IMG/VR virus record: IMGVR_UViG_3300042546_000405
Span: 1-31,572 of that record
From: a virus
DNA length: 31,572 bases
Strand: one strand, 5' to 3'
Part shown: piece by piece, positions 20,782 to 28,580 of the stretch
How positions within the stretch are numbered: the first letter of the stretch is position 1
Layout of the letters: each line of letters opens with the position of its first letter
Notes under the pieces: generated by a model
What the model was told of the DNA's origin: nothing
Database searches by the model: none
Seen by the model: only the letters and a program-made list of their open reading frames with translations
Program-made: the position numbers and the translations under genes

Positions 20782-21500
20782 TGAAAGTTGCTGTTATTTT
20801 TATTGGAACGGAGAAGTACCTTAACTTCCTTCCCTCATGGTATGAGAGTTGTGAGCAATTCTTATTGCCAAGCACCGAAAAAAAGTATATAATTTTTACT
20901 GATGGTGAGGTTCCAGAATCTCCAGAAAATGCTATTGTATATAATCAAGAGCATTTAGAGTGGCCATATATCACCCTGTATCGTTTTAAAATGATCCAGA
21001 AATGTTTTGAAGATATTCAAGACTGTGATTGGTTACTTTTTCTAGATGCAGATATGCGAGTAGTAGATACTGTTATTGCAGAAGACTTGTTTGATGATTC
21101 TAAAAAATATATTGGGGTTCATCATCCATGTCATTATTTGAACATGCCACCACACAATGAACTTCCTGGAGCATTTGATGTAACTCCACTATCTAATGCA
21201 TGTGTTTCCGAATCTGATGATTTGTCAATTTATTTTCAAGGATGTTTATGGGGTGGTAAACTTCCTTATGTTCTTGATATGATTCAAGAACTTGACCAAA
21301 AAACAACTGAAGATGAAAAAAATAATATAATTGCTACTTGGCATGATGAAAGTCATTTGAATAAGTTTTATATTGAACATCGGGATGAAGTATTTGTAGC
21401 GTCACCAAGTCTTGCATACCCAGAAGTATTCGCTAAAGTATGTACATTTGAACCAAAAATTGTCCATCTATCTAAAGATAATAGTAAGTATCATGTCTAA
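20781..21500 (+). CDS. GT6-family glycosyltransferase (ABO-like)
   Basis: 239 aa from MKVAVIFIGTEKYLNFLPSW; the stop of GT11 and this ATG share a base (TAATG). FLDADMRV (D89, D91) is the metal/donor DxD. YFQGCLWGG (151-159) and WHDESHLNKF (187-196) match the acceptor/catalytic signature of GT6 (blood-group A/B and alpha-1,3-galactosyltransferases). It is short like microbial GT6 proteins, with no membrane anchor. GT6 enzymes add Gal or GalNAc in alpha-1,3 linkage, often to fucosylated galactose, the product of the preceding gene's family. I recall a GT6 member reported from a cyanophage. Confidence 0.9.
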   Translation: MKVAVIFIGTEKYLNFLPSWYESCEQFLLPSTEKKYIIFTDGEVPESPENAIVYNQEHLEWPYITLYRFKMIQKCFEDIQDCDWLLFLDADMRVVDTVIAEDLFDDSKKYIGVHHPCHYLNMPPHNELPGAFDVTPLSNACVSESDDLSIYFQGCLWGGKLPYVLDMIQELDQKTTEDEKNNIIATWHDESHLNKFYIEHRDEVFVASPSLAYPEVFAKVCTFEPKIVHLSKDNSKYHV

Positions 21501-22197
21501 AATTGCTATGATTTACTCGGGTCAACCGAGACACTTAAAAGAATGTTATGAAAATCATCGTCAAACTTTTTGGGATGCAAATCCAGATTGTGAAATTGAT
21601 GTGTTTGCTCATATTTGGTATGACGAGGCATGGGTAGGAACTTATTTTTGGGACCAATATAAAGACCGTGGGCGTTGGGAAGCAGACCTTAAAGATTTTA
21701 TGGTTGATAACTGGCAACCCAAAGGTCTTGTTTTTGAAGAACCAAAAGAGTTTGAAGCGGAAGATATTTATCCTGATCCTAGATTTCCTCATCCAGTCAA
21801 CAACATTATCTCAATGTTTTATAGCTTGAATGAAGCAAATAATCTCAAGAAAAAGTATGAAGATGATAATGGGTTTAAGTATGATTGTGTTATTCGTTTA
21901 AGAACTGATGAATATTTTAAAACTCCTATTGGTCCCATATCAAACTATGATTTAAATACAGTTAATGTATTGAATGAATGGGCACACATTGAACATGGAA
22001 TCAATGACCACTTTGCATTTGGGTCATCTGAATTGATGGATAAATATCTTGACGTATTTGACAATTTTGTTAAAATATGTGAAATGGGTGCGGAAATCAA
22101 TCCAGAATGTCTTATTGGGTTTAATGCACAAAAAAGACACAATCTTCCCATTACTAAAAACAACTGGAACTATGTACTTTGGAGAGATAAAAAATAA
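21493..22197 (+). CDS. Putative glycosyltransferase, paralogue A
   Basis: 234 aa from MSKIAMIYSGQPRHLKECYE. N-terminal SGQPR, then DVFAHIWYDE, a SMFYSLNEANNLKKKYE block, and YDCVIRLRTDEYF with a DxD-like RTDE. The same ordered blocks occur in the gene at 23570, so the two are paralogues. The pattern fits surface-polysaccharide transferases of phages and bacteria, but I assign no substrate. It overlaps the GT6 gene by 8 bases. Confidence 0.7.
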   Translation: MSKIAMIYSGQPRHLKECYENHRQTFWDANPDCEIDVFAHIWYDEAWVGTYFWDQYKDRGRWEADLKDFMVDNWQPKGLVFEEPKEFEAEDIYPDPRFPHPVNNIISMFYSLNEANNLKKKYEDDNGFKYDCVIRLRTDEYFKTPIGPISNYDLNTVNVLNEWAHIEHGINDHFAFGSSELMDKYLDVFDNFVKICEMGAEINPECLIGFNAQKRHNLPITKNNWNYVLWRDKK

Positions 22198-23570
22198 TGA
22201 CTAAACTTGTTATCTTTGATTTGGATGGCGTCTTAATTGATAGTAAAGATTATCATTACGAAGCATTAAACCAAGCACTTGGGGAAGAATATGCTATCAG
22301 CAGAGAAGAGCATGTTAGCATTTATGATGGTCTTCCCACTAAAGCAAAACTAGAACTTTTGACTAAAAATAAGGGTCTTCCTGTAGACCTTTACGACCAG
22401 ATTTGGAGAGATAAGCAAGAGGCAACTCTCAAAATCTTTAATGATTGTGTTGCAAAAGATTATGAGTTAATGGGTTATTTCCAGCAACTTGTAGATGCAG
22501 GATATAAAATCGCCGTAGCATCTAACAGTATTCGCAATACTGTAAAGATTATTCTTCTGCGTCTTGGTCTTCTTGAGTTTGTTGATATGTACGTCTCTAA
22601 TGAAGACGTTGTTCGCAATAAACCATTCCCAGCAATGTACTGGAAGTGCATGACTGCTCTTGGAGCACTTCCTGCAGATACTGTAATTGTTGAGGATAGT
22701 CATATTGGTCGTCAAGGTGCTCTTGATAGTAAGGCACACTTGGTTCCTGTTGAAGACCGTAAGGATCTTAATCAGGTAAAGATTGACCGCATCAAAAAAA
22801 TTCTAAATGGTACTAAACAAAAAGTTGCGTGGGAGAGCAAGACTATGAATGTTCTTATTCCTATGGCAGGTGCTGGCAGCAGATTTGCTAGTCAGGGTTA
22901 CACCTTCCCCAAACCTTTGATTGAAGTTAAAGGTAAACCAATGATTCAAGTGGTTGTTGAGAACCTGAACATCAAAGCAAATTATACTTTTATTGTTCAG
23001 AAGGAGCATTATGAGAAGTATAATCTCAACTATCTGCTTCCTCTGATTGCTCCTGGATGTAATATTGTCCAAGTTGATGGTCTTACTGAAGGTGCTTGTT
23101 GCACTACTTTACTTGCAAAAGAGTTTATCGATAATGATGAACCCCTTGTAATGGCAAATTCGGACCAGTTTGTTGAATGGGATAGCAACGAAACCCTTTA
23201 TGCATTCCAAAATGGTGAAGTTGATGGCGGTATCGTAACCTTCCCCGCAACCCATCCTAAGTGGTCTTATGCTAAACTTGGTGAAGAAGGTTATGTTGAG
23301 GAAGTTGCTGAGAAGAAACCAATCTCTGAACATGCCACTGTAGGTATTTACTACTGGAAAAAAGGTTCTGATTATGTTAAGTATGCTGAACAAATGATTG
23401 AAAAGAACATTCGGGTTAATAATGAGTTCTATGTTTGTCCAGTATTTAATGAAGCAATCGGTGATGGTAAAAAAATCCGCATCAAAGAGATTGATAGGAA
23501 TGGTATGTGGGGTATTGGAACTCCAGAAGATTTAAATTATTTCCTCGAACATTATAATGGAGAAGTGTGA
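22197..23570 (+). CDS. Fusion: HAD phosphatase + sugar nucleotidyltransferase
   Basis: 457 aa, two domains. Residues 1-205 are a HAD hydrolase: FDLDGVLID (nucleophile D8, D10), VASNS at about 107-111, and EDSHIGRQGA near 166. Residues 217-457 are an NTP-transferase domain starting MNVLIPMAGAGSRFASQGYT with FPKPL (K239) as the G-x-G-x-R and lysine motifs; NSDQF near 319 supplies the metal Asp. A short linker (KQKVAWESKT) joins them. The fusion suggests sequential steps, dephosphorylating a sugar bisphosphate and then activating the sugar-1-phosphate, as in heptose or similar pathways; the sugar is unknown. TAATG overlap upstream, TGATG overlap downstream. Confidence 0.88.
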   Translation: MTKLVIFDLDGVLIDSKDYHYEALNQALGEEYAISREEHVSIYDGLPTKAKLELLTKNKGLPVDLYDQIWRDKQEATLKIFNDCVAKDYELMGYFQQLVDAGYKIAVASNSIRNTVKIILLRLGLLEFVDMYVSNEDVVRNKPFPAMYWKCMTALGALPADTVIVEDSHIGRQGALDSKAHLVPVEDRKDLNQVKIDRIKKILNGTKQKVAWESKTMNVLIPMAGAGSRFASQGYTFPKPLIEVKGKPMIQVVVENLNIKANYTFIVQKEHYEKYNLNYLLPLIAPGCNIVQVDGLTEGACCTTLLAKEFIDNDEPLVMANSDQFVEWDSNETLYAFQNGEVDGGIVTFPATHPKWSYAKLGEEGYVEEVAEKKPISEHATVGIYYWKKGSDYVKYAEQMIEKNIRVNNEFYVCPVFNEAIGDGKKIRIKEIDRNGMWGIGTPEDLNYFLEHYNGEV

Positions 23571-24316
23571 TGAAAGTAGCATTAGCATTTTTTGGGCAAC
23601 CTAGATTTGTTGATAATCTAGAAATTATCAACACATACAAAGAAGTAATTCTTAATCGATATGATACTGATGTATTCGGTCACATGTGGTGGCAAGAAAA
23701 TGGTGGAGAATATGATTACTCTTCTTGGTCTAAGATAAACAAATGCCCTGTTTCTGAGGATGCCCCAGAAATTATTACCAATAATTATTCTCCTTTAATT
23801 TTAGGTATTGAAGATCCAAAGACTTTTGAATTGCCACCTAAAGCTAAAAAATTTATTGATGAGAAGTTTACTGATAAGCATCCTGCTAGACAAATATATG
23901 GAGAAAGTGGCAACCATTGGAATCCTAAAAACTATAGCAATGTAATGTCACAATTGTATTCTATTAAATCTGTTGCTAATATTGTTAAATCATACGCAGA
24001 AGATACAAATACCAGTTACGATTTTATTGTACTAGCAAGGTATGATACCGTACTTCTTAATTTCCCAGATCTTAATACTTGTGATAAGTATAAGTTTTAT
24101 CTTCCAGGACATCATCCTAGATTCCCTGATACAATCCAATTCTTTGGTCCAAAATATTTGACTTGGGCACTTAATGCTTTTGATGATATTGAAGATGTAT
24201 ATGAAGATATTTGGGAACCTTCTCCCGAAGCATTTAAAATGGGTTCATTTTTAAAGTGGTTTGAACACTCTGATCTTGCTCCTTGTTCTATGGATGCTGC
24301 TTGTATCCGAGGTTAA
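23570..24316 (+). CDS. Putative glycosyltransferase, paralogue B
   Basis: 248 aa from MKVALAFFGQPRFVDNLEI; ATG overlaps the previous stop (TGATG). It shares FGQPR, TDVFGHMWW, SQLYSIKSVANIVKSYA and YDFIVLARYDTV with paralogue A. Putative surface-glycan transferase; ends CSMDAACIRG. Confidence 0.7.
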   Translation: MKVALAFFGQPRFVDNLEIINTYKEVILNRYDTDVFGHMWWQENGGEYDYSSWSKINKCPVSEDAPEIITNNYSPLILGIEDPKTFELPPKAKKFIDEKFTDKHPARQIYGESGNHWNPKNYSNVMSQLYSIKSVANIVKSYAEDTNTSYDFIVLARYDTVLLNFPDLNTCDKYKFYLPGHHPRFPDTIQFFGPKYLTWALNAFDDIEDVYEDIWEPSPEAFKMGSFLKWFEHSDLAPCSMDAACIRG

Positions 24317-24318
24317 TT

Positions 24319-24786
24319 ATGAAAATCATTGCACATAGAGGAAATATTGATGGTCCCAATCCTTTAACGGAAAACCATCCAGATACTATTGATAATGCAA
24401 TATCAATGGGATTTGATGTTGAAATTGATATTAGATATGATACATTTGATAATAAATTTTATCTAGGTCATGATGATCCACAATATGTGGTTACTCCATA
24501 TTGGTTAGCTGAACGTATGGAAAACCTGTGGATTCATTGTAAAAATATTGAAGCACTTTATCATTTTGTTCATAAAACTGGTGGATATAATTATTTTTGG
24601 CATCAAACAGATGATTTTACGCTAACCAGTAAAAACTATATTTGGACATATCCTGGACAAACCTATACACCATCTAGTATAATTGTTATGCCAGAAAATT
24701 ATATTAAACGAGAAGAATTAAATACTTTGATTGCTTATGATTGTTATGGTGTTTGTACAGATTATCCTCAAAAAATAAAAAAATGA
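24319..24786 (+). CDS. GDPD/PLC-like phosphodiesterase-fold protein
   Basis: 155 aa from MKIIAHRGNIDGPN. IAHRG, TENHPDTIDNAISMGFDVEID and LGHDDPQ match the N-terminal active-site region of glycerophosphodiester phosphodiesterases (the two His plus Glu/Asp metal ligands). It is shorter than cellular GlpQ/UgpQ (about 250 aa), so the barrel may be minimal or partly degenerate. Small members like this occur in phage and bacterial polysaccharide clusters. It lies 2 bases after paralogue B and overlaps the next gene (ATGA). Confidence 0.75.
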   Translation: MKIIAHRGNIDGPNPLTENHPDTIDNAISMGFDVEIDIRYDTFDNKFYLGHDDPQYVVTPYWLAERMENLWIHCKNIEALYHFVHKTGGYNYFWHQTDDFTLTSKNYIWTYPGQTYTPSSIIVMPENYIKREELNTLIAYDCYGVCTDYPQKIKK

Positions 24787-25733
24787 AAATTACATTAGTT
24801 GGACCAGGCATTATGCCTATTCCCCCTACTGGGTGGGGTGCAGTAGAAATATTAATTTGGGATACTAAACTTGCCTTAGAAGAACTGGGGCATGAAGTTC
24901 AAATTGTAAATACTAAAGATTACAGGCAAATTATTAATGAAATAAATGCATTTGTACCTGATTTTGTGCATGTGCATTATGATGAATTTATTAATCTTTG
25001 TCCATACATCCAATATCCATCTGCAATTACAAGTCATTTTGGATATTTAGAGAGACCTCAAATGTTTAATGGTTATGCAAATGTTGCCAATCAATTTGCT
25101 TCTATTAAACCAAATATTTTTTGTTTATCTGAAGGAATCTCTAAGGTATATCAAATAATGTTTAATATTCCTAAAGAGAATCTTTTTATTACTCCAAACG
25201 GAGTTAATATTAATCAATTTAAAGTCTCAGAATCTCCAAAATACCCAGACAGATCAATCTATCTTGCAAAGATTGATTATAGAAAACGTCAACATCTATT
25301 CCAGTCTATTGATAGTCTTTGGTTTGCTGGAAATCTTGCTGATAGTAGATTTAATACTAACAAGAACTATTTGGGTGAATGGTCTAAAGAAACTCTATAC
25401 AATGAACTCACCGATTATGGTAACCTTGTTCTTCTATCTGATGGGGAGGCACATCCATTAGTTTGTATGGAAGCTCTTGCCGCAGGTCTTGGTGTAGTAG
25501 TATGTGAATGGGGCAAAGCAAATCTCGATCAATCTAAACCATTTATTACTATTATTCCAGAAGACAAAATTGATGATTTAGAATACATTGAAGAAAAAAT
25601 TGTAAAAAATAGAGAGTATTCAATTTCTCATCGGGAAGAAATTTTAGAATATTCTAAAAACTTTGATTGGAAAGAAATCTTACAAAAATATTATATTCCT
25701 AGTATAGTTAAAGTTATTGAAAATCATGGATAA
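24783..25733 (+). CDS. GT4-type glycosyltransferase (GT-B fold)
   Basis: 316 aa from MKITLVGPGIMPIPPTGWGA. The N-terminal GWGAVE loop fits GT4 (PIPPTGWGAVE). Central LFITPNGVNINQF, and C-terminal LSDGEAHPLVCMEALAAGLG with the EX7E-type glutamates, are classic group-1 transferase motifs. The donor is unknown, probably a nucleotide sugar. The ATG overlaps the GDPD stop by 4 bases (ATGA). Confidence 0.88.
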   Translation: MKITLVGPGIMPIPPTGWGAVEILIWDTKLALEELGHEVQIVNTKDYRQIINEINAFVPDFVHVHYDEFINLCPYIQYPSAITSHFGYLERPQMFNGYANVANQFASIKPNIFCLSEGISKVYQIMFNIPKENLFITPNGVNINQFKVSESPKYPDRSIYLAKIDYRKRQHLFQSIDSLWFAGNLADSRFNTNKNYLGEWSKETLYNELTDYGNLVLLSDGEAHPLVCMEALAAGLGVVVCEWGKANLDQSKPFITIIPEDKIDDLEYIEEKIVKNREYSISHREEILEYSKNFDWKEILQKYYIPSIVKVIENHG

Positions 25734-26517
25734 AAATAAATCAATAAGTAAATTGAAAAACTTTGGACCTGTTTATTATTTGAATTTGGATGGTCAACCA
25801 GAAAGAAAACAGTATATGGAGGAACAGTTTTCTTACTGGGAAATTGAAAATTATACTAGAATTTCTGCCTATGATGGTAGAGATGACGATTTAAGTGATA
25901 TCATAAAAGGAAGGTATCCAGAAAATATGTCATCTGGTGAGGTTGGATGTGTAACCTCACATCTTAAAGCAATTGAACATTGGTATAATAATTCTGATAG
26001 TCCTTATGCAATTATCATGGAAGATGATTGCAATTTAGATATTGCTAGATTTTGGACATTTACCTGGGAAGACTTTATTTCTAGGGTTCCCTATGATTGG
26101 GATGTTGTTCAATTGGCAATTATTTGTACTGGTGATATTCATGTGAAAATTCATAAACGATTTGTGAATGAATTTTCCACTGCATGTTACGCAATCACTA
26201 GACACCATGCAGAAAAATTAATTAAACTCCACATTAGAGATGGTAAGTATAAACTGGACAATGGGGTAAAACCAAGGCCAGTTGCAGATGATTTATTGTA
26301 TAATTCTGGAAATACTTATTCAGTACCATTATTATTGTATAAAATTGAGTTAGGTTCTTCTATTCATCCTGATCATATTGATATTTTTCACAGAAACAGT
26401 CATGATGGAATATTTAATTTCTGGTCTCAAGCAGGGGCTCAATTGACAATTGATCAACTTACCGACTATGATCCTTATCTAGGGAGAGTCACTGATCCAT
26501 CTGGTGGACAGCGGTAA
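25726..26517 (+). CDS. GT25-type (LPS) glycosyltransferase
   Basis: 263 aa from MDKNKSISKLKNFGPVYYLN. VYYLNLDGQPERKQYMEEQF, SSGEVGCVTSHLKAIEHW and AIIMEDDCNL are the three signature blocks of LgtB/LpsA-type GT25 transferases (EDD is the metal site). It overlaps the preceding stop by 8 bases and is the last gene of the glycan operon. It may add a hexose to LPS-type acceptors; the linkage is unknown. Confidence 0.87.
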   Translation: MDKNKSISKLKNFGPVYYLNLDGQPERKQYMEEQFSYWEIENYTRISAYDGRDDDLSDIIKGRYPENMSSGEVGCVTSHLKAIEHWYNNSDSPYAIIMEDDCNLDIARFWTFTWEDFISRVPYDWDVVQLAIICTGDIHVKIHKRFVNEFSTACYAITRHHAEKLIKLHIRDGKYKLDNGVKPRPVADDLLYNSGNTYSVPLLLYKIELGSSIHPDHIDIFHRNSHDGIFNFWSQAGAQLTIDQLTDYDPYLGRVTDPSGGQR

Positions 26518-26528
26518 ACCCTATACAC

Positions 26529-26557
26529 TTGACAAACATAATTCTTAAACCTATACT
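26529..26557 (+). promoter_or_regulatory. Consensus promoter for the SLH porin
   Basis: TTGACA, 17 bp, TATACT; it overlaps a 16-bp inverted repeat. Confidence 0.85.
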
Positions 26558-26578
26558 AAATAGGTACTTAAGAATTAT
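26538..26578 (+). repeat. Large inverted repeat over the porin promoter
   Basis: ATAATTCTTAA-ACCTA, a 7-nt loop, then TAGGT-(ac)-TTAAGAATTAT: 16 bp with one 2-nt bulge. It spans the -10 box and predicted start. A further TAATTCTTAA lies at about 26583. It could be an operator, a terminator-like end of the glycan operon (but there is no T-run), or a 5' RNA hairpin. Confidence 0.65.
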
Positions 26579-26624
26579 GTTGTAATTCTTAACATTTGTC
26601 GTTTAGATCTAAAACAAATTAACT

Positions 26625-27500
26625 ATGATTATTCGTTCTATTCTTGCCGCCGCTGTTGCTGCTACTGCTGCTCCCGCCATGGCACAAGTCACCAGTGTTA
26701 AGCAACTGAGTGATGTTCAACCTACCCAGTGGTCGTATCAAGCGATTACTAATCTGGTAGAGCGTTATGGTTGTGTTGCTGGTTATCCCAATGGCACCTT
26801 CCAGCCTGGTCAACCTGCTACTCGTGCTGAACTTGCTGCCCTGACTAATGCTTGTTTGGATCGCATTACTGAGTTCCAAAGTGCTGCTGATGCTGCCCTG
26901 GCTGCTGCTCTCCGTGCTGAGTTCGCCAAAGAAATCGGTGCTACCAATGCCCGTGTAAGTGCTCTTGAACTTGCTGCCGCTCAGAAGGCACAAGGCGTGG
27001 GTAATTACCTGGGTGCTGGTGTACTGCTGAACAAGCAAGGCACCGCTGGTAACGGTTATACCGAGAACCGTACTATCTCTGGTGCTACTATCCAAGGTCG
27101 TTATGCTGTGAAGACCTTCAGCAATCAAAATGCTGTTGCTGTTCGTCCTTATACTAACCTTGTTGGTACTCCTGCTGGTCAGATCGGTGCTGCTGGTGGT
27201 GCCCTCCTCTCCTACGATTGGAGTCTCGCCCGTGCCGCTTCTGGTGTGAGCAAGGCTAACATCTACACTGGTGTTGGTTATCAAATCCCCTTCGTGAATA
27301 ACACTGCTGCTAACTTCCAGTCCGCTGTGGGTGATCGTGGTCAAGTTGTTCTCGCTCTGGGTATCGAAGGTCGTCTGACCAACTCTCTGGTTGGTTTTGC
27401 TGATCTGAAGTTCCCCACCACCAACGCTGCTAACAGCTACGGTGCAACTAACGGAACCTATTCTCCTGTGTTCACCACGGGTCTGGGATTCAAGTTCTGA
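26625..27500 (+). CDS. Outer-membrane porin with SLH domain, host-derived
   Basis: 291 aa. Signal peptide 1-20 (SILAAAVAATAAPAMA, cut before QV). SLH domain at about 24-80 (LSDVQPTQWSYQAITNLVER, YPNGTFQPGQPATRAELAAL). An Ala-rich coiled coil follows, then beta-rich sequence ending in the terminal Phe (GLGFKF), the usual BAM signal. This is the plan of cyanobacterial SLH porins, which bind peptidoglycan via SLH and form a beta-barrel, but the barrel is much shorter than in host porins (about 500 aa). The codons are visibly G/C-richer than the neighbours, a sign of recent host origin. It has its own consensus promoter and terminator. Confidence 0.85.
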   Translation: MIIRSILAAAVAATAAPAMAQVTSVKQLSDVQPTQWSYQAITNLVERYGCVAGYPNGTFQPGQPATRAELAALTNACLDRITEFQSAADAALAAALRAEFAKEIGATNARVSALELAAAQKAQGVGNYLGAGVLLNKQGTAGNGYTENRTISGATIQGRYAVKTFSNQNAVAVRPYTNLVGTPAGQIGAAGGALLSYDWSLARAASGVSKANIYTGVGYQIPFVNNTAANFQSAVGDRGQVVLALGIEGRLTNSLVGFADLKFPTTNAANSYGATNGTYSPVFTTGLGFKF

Positions 27501-27526
27501 TTTAAAAATAAAATCTAATTGATTTA

Positions 27527-27560
27527 GTCAAGGGTCGGATTTCCCCCCTTGACTTTTTTT
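27527..27560 (+). terminator. Porin terminator, sharing bases with the hli promoter
   Basis: GTCAAGGG / CCCTTGAC stem, 11-nt loop, T-run. The right arm contains the TTGACT -35 box of the next promoter. Confidence 0.85.
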
Positions 27561-27577
27561 TATAATTACTATATAAT
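27549..27577 (+). promoter_or_regulatory. Promoter of the hli-petF group
   Basis: TTGACT, 17 bp, TATAAT, 25 bases before the hli ATG. Confidence 0.85.
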
Positions 27578-27602
27578 TTTGTTGTAAATCGTTACAAAAT
27601 CA

Positions 27603-27797
27603 ATGACAGTTACCACTAATGAACGTGGGCAGCAAAATATGTTTGCTAAAGAACCCACTATGTATTATGAAAATTATGGGATGTATTCCCCTAATGAAAT
27701 TAAGGAGATGACGAATGGACGCTGGGCTATGGTCGGTATTGTTGCTGGGTTCATTTCTTATGCTATCACTGGTAAGTTCTTCTTCTGCATCTTCTGA
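27603..27797 (+). CDS. hli: High-light-inducible protein (Hli)
   Basis: 64 aa. The chlorophyll-binding transmembrane helix motif is EIKEMTNGRWAMVGIVAGFI (E and N/R as ligands), followed by SYAITG. The polar N-terminus of about 35 residues is typical. It binds pigment and protects the photosystems under excess light during infection. The end, GKFFFCIF, differs from the usual GQIIPGI-type tail. Confidence 0.95.
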   Translation: MTVTTNERGQQNMFAKEPTMYYENYGMYSPNEIKEMTNGRWAMVGIVAGFISYAITGKFFFCIF

Positions 27798-27810
27798 CAA
27801 TTGATTGACA

Positions 27811-27897
27811 ATGACTGAGATTCTATTTACAATGACTTCAGTTGCCTTCTTCGTATTGTTGGCAGCATCTGTAGAAAAACTTTGTGAGACTTATTAA
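27811..27897 (+). CDS. Single-span membrane peptide (28 aa) coupled to petF
   Basis: 28 codons: [20 protein letters not shown], then VEKLCETY. One transmembrane helix. Its TAA overlaps the petF ATG by one base (TAATG), so translation is probably coupled. Placement among photosynthesis genes suggests a thylakoid role, unproven. Confidence 0.5.
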   Translation: MTEILFTMTSVAFFVLLAASVEKLCETY

Positions 27898-28187
27898 TGA
27901 CTTACACTATTACTCTTCAAAACCCAGATGGCACTGAGAATACAATTCAATGTGCTAGTGATCAGTATATTTTAGAAGCGGCTGAAGAAGCAGGACTTGA
28001 TATGCTTTATTCTTGTCGTGCTGGTGCATGTAGTTCTTGTGCAGGTAAACTTATTAGTGGAACTGTCGATAATGAAGAACAATCATTTCTTGATGATGAC
28101 CAAATTGCACAAGGATACATTCTTACATGTGTCGCATATCCAACTAGTGATTGCGTCATTCTAACTGAACAGGAAGAAAACCTGTGA
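27897..28187 (+). CDS. petF: Plant-type [2Fe-2S] ferredoxin
   Basis: 96 aa, full length. Ligands C40, C45, C48 ([14 protein letters not shown]) and C78 (LTCVAYP). It carries electrons from photosystem I to FNR, bilin reductases and others; phage versions can redirect electrons during infection. The next gene starts at an overlapping GTGA. Confidence 0.96.
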   Translation: MTYTITLQNPDGTENTIQCASDQYILEAAEEAGLDMLYSCRAGACSSCAGKLISGTVDNEEQSFLDDDQIAQGYILTCVAYPTSDCVILTEQEENL

Positions 28188-28396
28188 GTGCTGGAATGCT
28201 TGGGAAATTCAATCTTGCCCTCCAAGAATTAGTTGACAGTGGTGTTTGGGATCGAGATGTAAAACTAGAAGTCAAGATCGCTGGCACACTCAAGAATGAT
28301 AAGTTTATTGTTATCAAACCTGTCAAAGAAAAAATGGTTTGCAATACAAACCCAGATCTTAAACAAAAACACATTTATCAAGGAGAAACAAAATGA
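28184..28396 (+). CDS. Small hypothetical protein (70 aa)
   Basis: 70 aa from a GTG overlapping the petF stop (GTGA), with AGGA about 10 bases upstream; an ATG at 28196 is an alternative. [20 protein letters not shown], then [20 protein letters not shown] suggest a helix then a beta sheet. The stop overlaps the second hli (ATGA). Function unknown. Confidence 0.6.
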   Translation: MSAGMLGKFNLALQELVDSGVWDRDVKLEVKIAGTLKNDKFIVIKPVKEKMVCNTNPDLKQKHIYQGETK

Positions 28397-28512
28397 AATT
28401 CGGATTCACCCCTGAAGCAGAAATTCTTAATGCTCGTCTCGCCATGCTTGGTTTTGTAATTGCTGTTGGCACTTACATGACCACGGGACAAATTATTCCT
28501 GGTGTATGGTGA
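28393..28512 (+). CDS. hli: Short high-light-inducible protein (39 aa)
   Basis: 39 codons: [20 protein letters not shown], then FVIAVGTYMTTGQIIPGVW. E-x-x-N-x-R is the Hli pigment ligand set and TGQIIPG the standard tail. A short single-helix form with almost no N-terminal extension. RBS GGAG about 8 bases upstream; ATGA overlap with the previous gene. Confidence 0.92.
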   Translation: MKFGFTPEAEILNARLAMLGFVIAVGTYMTTGQIIPGVW

Positions 28513-28580
28513 TTATGATTAAAATTTTCGCTAAAAAAATTTACAACAAATATAAAGAAAAAATTAGTATGGAGGTGCCT

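Noticed and set aside
21535-23393. Several minus-strand frames of 70-94 codons opposite the glycan operon
   Set aside because: All lie antisense to well-supported overlapping plus-strand genes and show no domain features or RBS.
26619-27344. Long minus-strand frame (241 codons) opposite the porin
   Set aside because: It is Ser/Thr-rich low-complexity sequence produced by the Ala/Gly-rich codons of the real plus-strand porin, which has a signal peptide, SLH domain and promoter.
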